Assembly (NCBI GenBank): GCA_937884235.1
Contig: CALGBT010000078.1
Span: forward strand, 1 to 9,300
Length of the DNA stretch: 9,300 nt
Source: an uncultured Pseudomonadota bacterium
GTDB lineage: Bacteria; Myxococcota_A; UBA9042; CAIXZC01
Direction of reading: 5' to 3'
Every line of letters starts with the position of its first letter. The first letter of the stretch is position 1. Made by a program: the position numbers and the translations under genes. This document shows positions 5,651 through 9,300 of this stretch, one piece after another. The notes beneath the pieces were generated by a model. The model saw only the letters and a program-made list of their open reading frames with translations. It had not been told where the DNA came from and did not search any database.

Positions 5651-6295
5651 ATGAGACCATCAATTCTGGCGCTGCCGATGTCGCTGCTCTTGCTCACCGC
5701 ATGCACTTCGACTTACCGCATGGCCCACATCCGCCGGAGTGTGATGACTGAGCCGCGTTGGTTTGTCACCGGGATGGGGGCGCAACATGCGGAAGCTCGC
5801 CTGGCCCACGGGACGACCCCAGAGTCCAATGAGGCAGCCCCGAGCGTGCCGCCGGGCGAGAGAGCGGTGCTGGCCGTCATGGCCATCGAGGACTCTTCGG
5901 CGACCATGGAGGAGAGCTTGCTGGCCAATGTGCAGGAGATGCTGCGCGGAAAGCTTTCGGCAACCGGTCACTTCATGGTTATCGACCGCGGCCGGCAGGA
6001 AGAGAAGCTCAAGCAACTGGTGCGGGCTCAGAAGAAAGAATCCTACCGGGAATGCTATGACGAGTCGTGCCAGATCCCCCTGGGACAGGCCCTCGCCGCT
6101 GACTCCATCCTACGCACCACCATCTCCTGCCTCGGCACCTCCTGCATGCTCTCCTGTGAACTTGTGGAGTTGGAGAAGGAGGCTGCGACAATCGGCGGTA
6201 CCGCCGATTTTGACTATGCCAATGTGGCAACCCTGAAAACCGCCCTCGACAGCGTCGTGGCGCAACTCGTTCAGGGAATCCAGCGAGCTTTCTGA
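5651..6295 (+). CDS. Putative lipoprotein with CsgG/TolB-N-like domain, second of a pair
   Basis: Envelope lipoprotein of 214 residues. ATG 5651 follows GGAGGG (5638-5643) by 7 bases and comes one base after the previous stop. Residues 1-18 end in the lipobox LLTAC, with Cys18 lipidated. After a linker (about 45-70), RAVLAVMAIEDSS, then MLRGKLSATGHFMVIDRGR, then a basic helix, IPLGQALAADSILRTTISCLG and LVELE form the alternating strand-helix pattern of CsgG, FlgO and TolB N-terminal domains. This assignment is by pattern only. Five further cysteines (135, 140, 160, 165, 169) cluster in the C-terminal half and could form disulfides in the periplasm. Comparable lipoproteins with a CYDxSCQI motif are, as I recall, common in Myxococcota. 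The last 25 bases overlap the convergent dehydrogenase gene. Confidence 0.82.
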   Translation: MRPSILALPMSLLLLTACTSTYRMAHIRRSVMTEPRWFVTGMGAQHAEARLAHGTTPESNEAAPSVPPGERAVLAVMAIEDSSATMEESLLANVQEMLRGKLSATGHFMVIDRGRQEEKLKQLVRAQKKESYRECYDESCQIPLGQALAADSILRTTISCLGTSCMLSCELVELEKEAATIGGTADFDYANVATLKTALDSVVAQLVQGIQRAF

Positions 6296-7347
6296 TAGCG
6301 CTCCAGGACGTCCCTGATGGCTGAACGGTAGTCAGGAAAGAGGCATTCAAAGCCGGCATTCCTAGCCCGGGTTGTCTCCAGCACCAGATTGGCCGTGCCG
6401 TGATGGAAGGCGGCAACGTCGATGCGGGGGCGCAAGGCATCACTGAGGTCATAGCGCTTACGGAGCCGTTCCCAGAGTGTCGCTCCCACCGAGTTGAGGA
6501 ATTCCACCGGCTCAGGGCGACTGCCGAATCGGCCCAGCAGCGAGAGCGCTCCAGTCGATGGGATCCACAGCGGCAACCCGGGAACCACCGCCAGACCATA
6601 CTCACTGCACGCAATATTGAAGTAGTCAGCAAAGGCCAGCCGATCGTCGCTGGCAATGTTGTAGATGCCACCATCTTCACCACGGGTGAGGAAGTGAATC
6701 GCCGCCCGGGCCACGTCGAGGCTATGCACCATGCTGCTGACAGGTCCCCCACGGGCTTTGATGGCAAATCCCAGGTAGTGCTTGAAGAGGGGAGGAACCG
6801 TCGCCACTGAGGCCATCAGGGCAGTAGCAAAGGGACCGATCACCCACGCGGTCCGGAGAATTATCAACTCCAGCTGGTCCCCGGCGAATTTGCCTCGCAT
6901 GAGGGCTTTTTCAGCCAGGAACTTGCTCCGCTCGTAGTTGCCGAAGGGCTCCTGGGGAGCGGACTCGTCAAGGGGGTCATTGGAGCCATGGTAGATGGAG
7001 CCAGAGGAAAGATAGACAAAGCGGGAGACCCCATGTGCAGCGGCCGCGCTCCACAGTCGCTTGGTAGCATCAACGTTCACGGCCTCTATGTCGGCCCGAG
7101 GCAAGCGCGCATCGGTGACTGCGGCCGAGTGGATAACGTAGGAGGCACCTTGCGGCAGGTCCCGTACGAAGCGGCGGTCAAGCAGGTCTCCCTCGACGAT
7201 GGATACCCGGCTCCCACCAAAGGCGAACTCCCGGCCCGGCAGGTCGGTGGCCCGCACCAGGTAGCCTGCCCGCCGCAACTCACGCACCACGTGAGTGCCG
7301 ACTCCCCCAGCCGCACCGGTCACCAGAACTGTCGTGCGCTCGTTCAT
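6271..7347 (-). CDS. NAD(P)-dependent epimerase/dehydratase (extended short-chain dehydrogenase/reductase)
   Basis: Oxidoreductase or epimerase of the extended SDR family, 358 residues, cytoplasmic; the substrate is unknown. The N-terminal Rossmann motif is TGAAGGVG (10-17, pattern TGxxGxxG). Asp35 at the end of the second strand favours NAD(H). GDLLD (53-57) and HSAAVTD (73-79) are the usual cofactor-contacting segments. The catalytic residues are complete: Ser114/Ser115 in VYLSSGSIYHG, and Tyr138 and Lys142 in NYERSK. The C-terminal half (about 195-358) carries the variable substrate region; its PEPVEFLN and YDLSDALRPRI resemble sterol/NAD-dependent (3-beta-HSD-like) relatives, which is only suggestive. 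The start is set by AAAGGAG (7352-7358 on the plus strand, read in reverse), 4 bases before the ATG. Its 3' end overlaps the convergent lipoprotein gene. Confidence 0.9.
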   Translation of the reverse strand: MNERTTVLVTGAAGGVGTHVVRELRRAGYLVRATDLPGREFAFGGSRVSIVEGDLLDRRFVRDLPQGASYVIHSAAVTDARLPRADIEAVNVDATKRLWSAAAAHGVSRFVYLSSGSIYHGSNDPLDESAPQEPFGNYERSKFLAEKALMRGKFAGDQLELIILRTAWVIGPFATALMASVATVPPLFKHYLGFAIKARGGPVSSMVHSLDVARAAIHFLTRGEDGGIYNIASDDRLAFADYFNIACSEYGLAVVPGLPLWIPSTGALSLLGRFGSRPEPVEFLNSVGATLWERLRKRYDLSDALRPRIDVAAFHHGTANLVLETTRARNAGFECLFPDYRSAIRDVLERYQKARWIP

Positions 7348-7375
7348 CCGACTCCTTTGACTTTGTTCCTCTATC

Positions 7376-7403
7376 TATTTACCTCATCAACTCCAAAATG
7401 CAA
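7376..7403 (-). promoter_or_regulatory. Possible promoter of the dehydrogenase gene
   Basis: On the minus strand TTGCAT (7398-7403) is followed by 16 bases and TAAATA (7376-7381). Both boxes are weak matches, but this is the AT-richest part of the divergent region and would give a leader of about 20 bases. Confidence 0.3.
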
Positions 7404-7441
7404 GGAACCACGGAATCATTGGGCTCAAGGCGGTGTTTCAG

Positions 7442-7471
7442 TTTACACGTGCGTGCACATGGGGTTAGAAT
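7442..7471 (+). promoter_or_regulatory. Sigma-70-type promoter of the TPR lipoprotein gene
   Basis: TTTACA (7442-7447) and TAGAAT (7466-7471) each match five of six consensus bases and are 18 bases apart. The expected start near 7478 leaves a leader of about 22 bases, containing the AGGAGG site at 7489-7494. Confidence 0.6.
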
Positions 7472-7499
7472 GGCCCCGTTTTCCGACCAGGAGGAAAGT

Positions 7500-9300
7500 A
7501 TGACCTTTCGCAACCTCGCAGCCCTTGTCTTGTTGGCTGCAGCTTCCCTCACCGTAGCCTGCTCCGGAGCCGGTGTTAACGGGCCAGCGGCAATGCGCTC
7601 TGACGCACTCAATGCCGCACTGCGGGAGCAACCGGACATGGCTGCGGCCATGGACCGGGTCGATGCCGGTGACTGCGCGCAGGTGCTGCCCCTGCTCACC
7701 GTATACGCCACGCAGGATGACCGCACACAACTGCTCGACTATCTCCTTGGTCGCTCCTACGCATGTACCGCGGATTGGAGTAAATCACTCCACCATCTTC
7801 GCCGTGCCTGGCGCCTTGGCAAAGAGTTGCGACCGGACATTCGACGAGCCGCACGAGAGGCCGCCAAAAGCCTGACCGATCAGTATATCGGGGCGGGAGC
7901 CCTCTCATTTACAGCGCACCAGGCCGCTGCCGGGTTCTATGCATTTGCCACCCCGGAATGGTATTGCGATGCCGCAGTTCCCCTGCTCATCGAGTTTTCA
8001 GAGCGCCAGCATGCACGCGGGGACTACCGCGGCGCCCTGCGTACGGTTGAAGTGCTCAAGCGCATCGGCACCCCTGCACCACGGACTTTCGAAGCCGAGG
8101 TGTTGGCTCGTACTCGACTCGGGCAGCTATCCGAAGTTGAGGCTCTCGTCGATTCCGCGCTGGGGTCCCTGCCTCAAGCTGACCAGGCCCCCACTCTTCA
8201 TCGACTTGCGGTAGCCGCCGAGTCCGCCTATCGACATAGCATTGCCGCACTACTCTATGCCCGCTGCATGAGCGCTGGCTGCTCGGCCCCCCGCGTCGGT
8301 CTTGACTTGACGCGGGCCTTGCTCAAGGCAGGCAAGAATAGCGAGGCGGCCACCGAGTATCAGGCCTGGCTCGCCGCATCCTCACCGGAAGAAGGGGGGG
8401 AAAGGGTGCTGGCCGTGGCCGAGTTGCTGCTGCTGCACGACCAGCACGAAGCGGCATGGAGTGTGCTCAGCGGAGCCATCAAAGAGCATCCTGCAGAGTT
8501 CAAATTGGCGCAAGCGGCAGCTTCGCTCCACGAGAAGCTGCCCGGTCAGGTCAATGTTACGGCCATCTTCTCCCACTTCTTGAAAGCCAACCAAATGAGT
8601 CGCAATGCCCTCACTCTCGTTGGCAACCAGTGTGTAGAATGGCGTCTGCCCAATGCCGGCCTGCCCTTGCTGCCTGACGTTGGCGAGAGTACCGATGCCG
8701 ATCTTGTCCATTTCTATCGAGGGGCCTTCCAGTGGCTCCTGGGACAGCGCACTAAGGCTGAAGAAGCGTTTGCGAATGCTGTTAAGGTAGCCCCTGAGCA
8801 GGCCGTCATGCTCGCGCTGATTGCCGATTTCATGTTGCAGACAGGTAATGTCAAGGCGGCGCAAAGCCATCTGGAACGGGCGTTAAAGCGAGACCCTGGC
8901 TCCTTGGCCATAATTCTCAAGCTGGCCACCGTGCTCGAGGACCAGAAGGGCGGTGCCGGGCTCAAATCACTGCAACGTCTGGTGGGCCGCAAGGCTGACT
9001 CTGGCGCCCAACTGGCTGCGGCTCAATGGTGCCGTGACCGGGGCCTGATGGCCGAGGCGCTGCGTTACGGCAGGCAAGCGGTGGCAAACTCTGCGGGCGC
9101 CGGGCAGGCGCCGGCCTGGCTGTTGCTGGGGCAACTGCTCCTGGCGGGCGAAGATGAAGAGGCGGCGATTCAAGCCCTCGACAAGGCGCTGACGCTCTCA
9201 CTGGTGGTGGCCCCCGTGGCAGACGTTGTCTTTGCTGCCCGGGAGAGCCATCAGAGCCAGCGCTACGCCTGCTTCCTGGCCACTCAGGCCGGAAAGCTAG
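7500..9300 (+). CDS. Large TPR-repeat lipoprotein (3' end outside the window)
   Basis: Envelope lipoprotein with at least 600 residues; the frame is open without a stop to the window edge, so it is partial only at the 3' end. ATG 7500 follows AGGAGG (7489-7494) by 5 bases. Residues 1-21 form a lipoprotein signal with lipobox LTVAC and Cys21. The rest is almost wholly helical, with tetratricopeptide-type units. The clearest are near 403-433 (FYRGAFQWLLGQRTKAEEAFANAVKVAPE), 437-469 (LIADFMLQTGNVKAAQSHLERALKRDP) and 536-566 (PAWLLLGQLLLAGEDEEAAIQALDKAL); weaker ones appear from about 77 onward. TPR arrays bind other proteins, so a scaffold or assembly role at the outer membrane is plausible but not shown. 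It is divergent from the dehydrogenase gene. Confidence 0.85.
   Translation, partial: MTFRNLAALVLLAAASLTVACSGAGVNGPAAMRSDALNAALREQPDMAAAMDRVDAGDCAQVLPLLTVYATQDDRTQLLDYLLGRSYACTADWSKSLHHLRRAWRLGKELRPDIRRAAREAAKSLTDQYIGAGALSFTAHQAAAGFYAFATPEWYCDAAVPLLIEFSERQHARGDYRGALRTVEVLKRIGTPAPRTFEAEVLARTRLGQLSEVEALVDSALGSLPQADQAPTLHRLAVAAESAYRHSIAALLYARCMSAGCSAPRVGLDLTRALLKAGKNSEAATEYQAWLAASSPEEGGERVLAVAELLLLHDQHEAAWSVLSGAIKEHPAEFKLAQAAASLHEKLPGQVNVTAIFSHFLKANQMSRNALTLVGNQCVEWRLPNAGLPLLPDVGESTDADLVHFYRGAFQWLLGQRTKAEEAFANAVKVAPEQAVMLALIADFMLQTGNVKAAQSHLERALKRDPGSLAIILKLATVLEDQKGGAGLKSLQRLVGRKADSGAQLAAAQWCRDRGLMAEALRYGRQAVANSAGAGQAPAWLLLGQLLLAGEDEEAAIQALDKALTLSLVVAPVADVVFAARESHQSQRYACFLATQAGKL

Larger units (their letters stand above)
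7348..7499. other. Divergent promoter region
   Basis: The 152 bases between the divergent dehydrogenase and TPR lipoprotein genes hold ribosome sites for both and a good rightward and a poor leftward promoter. I see no palindromic operator that would link their control. Confidence 0.5.

Overview
The window reads as chromosome of a Gram-negative bacterium of moderately high GC. Coding is dense, ribosome binding sites are strong AGGAGG types, and three genes encode lipoproteins with lipoboxes. The style of the lipoproteins (a TPR lipoprotein, and a CsgG/TolB-N-like lipoprotein with a CYDxSCQI motif) and the secreted enzyme carrying a P/Homo B domain suggest Myxococcota or a related former-Deltaproteobacteria lineage. 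No 16S or other marker is present, so this placement is inference.

Layout. 2-94: the last 30 codons of an unidentified gene. 107-1942: a secreted protein with a signal peptide, a charged helical segment, a transglutaminase catalytic domain of the Phytophthora GP42 elicitor type (including a Pep-13-like VWNQPV motif) and a C-terminal P domain. 1943-2131: intergenic, with a large inverted repeat and the first copy of a 34-bp direct repeat. 2133-2799: a complete FitAB/VapBC-type toxin-antitoxin operon with a clear promoter and an overlapping palindromic operator. 2800-3179: intergenic, with the second copy of the 34-bp repeat and several hairpins. 3180-4952: aspS, aspartyl-tRNA synthetase. 4972-6295: a promoter followed by two close-set lipoprotein genes. 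6271-7347, minus strand: an extended short-chain dehydrogenase/epimerase whose 3' end overlaps the preceding lipoprotein gene by 25 bp. 7348-7499: a divergent promoter region. 7500 to the window end: a large TPR lipoprotein gene, still open at 9300.

How they fit together. The transglutaminase-like protein is probably an exported cross-linking enzyme translated after, and perhaps with, the cut-off upstream gene. The toxin-antitoxin pair looks like an accessory insertion between two housekeeping or envelope regions, because near-identical 34-bp repeats lie on both sides. The two small lipoproteins form one unit with its own promoter and probably work together in the envelope. The dehydrogenase and the TPR lipoprotein are divergently transcribed. 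The items most worth following are the Pep-13-like transglutaminase fused to a P domain, the repeat-flanked toxin-antitoxin cassette, and the operator layout of that cassette.
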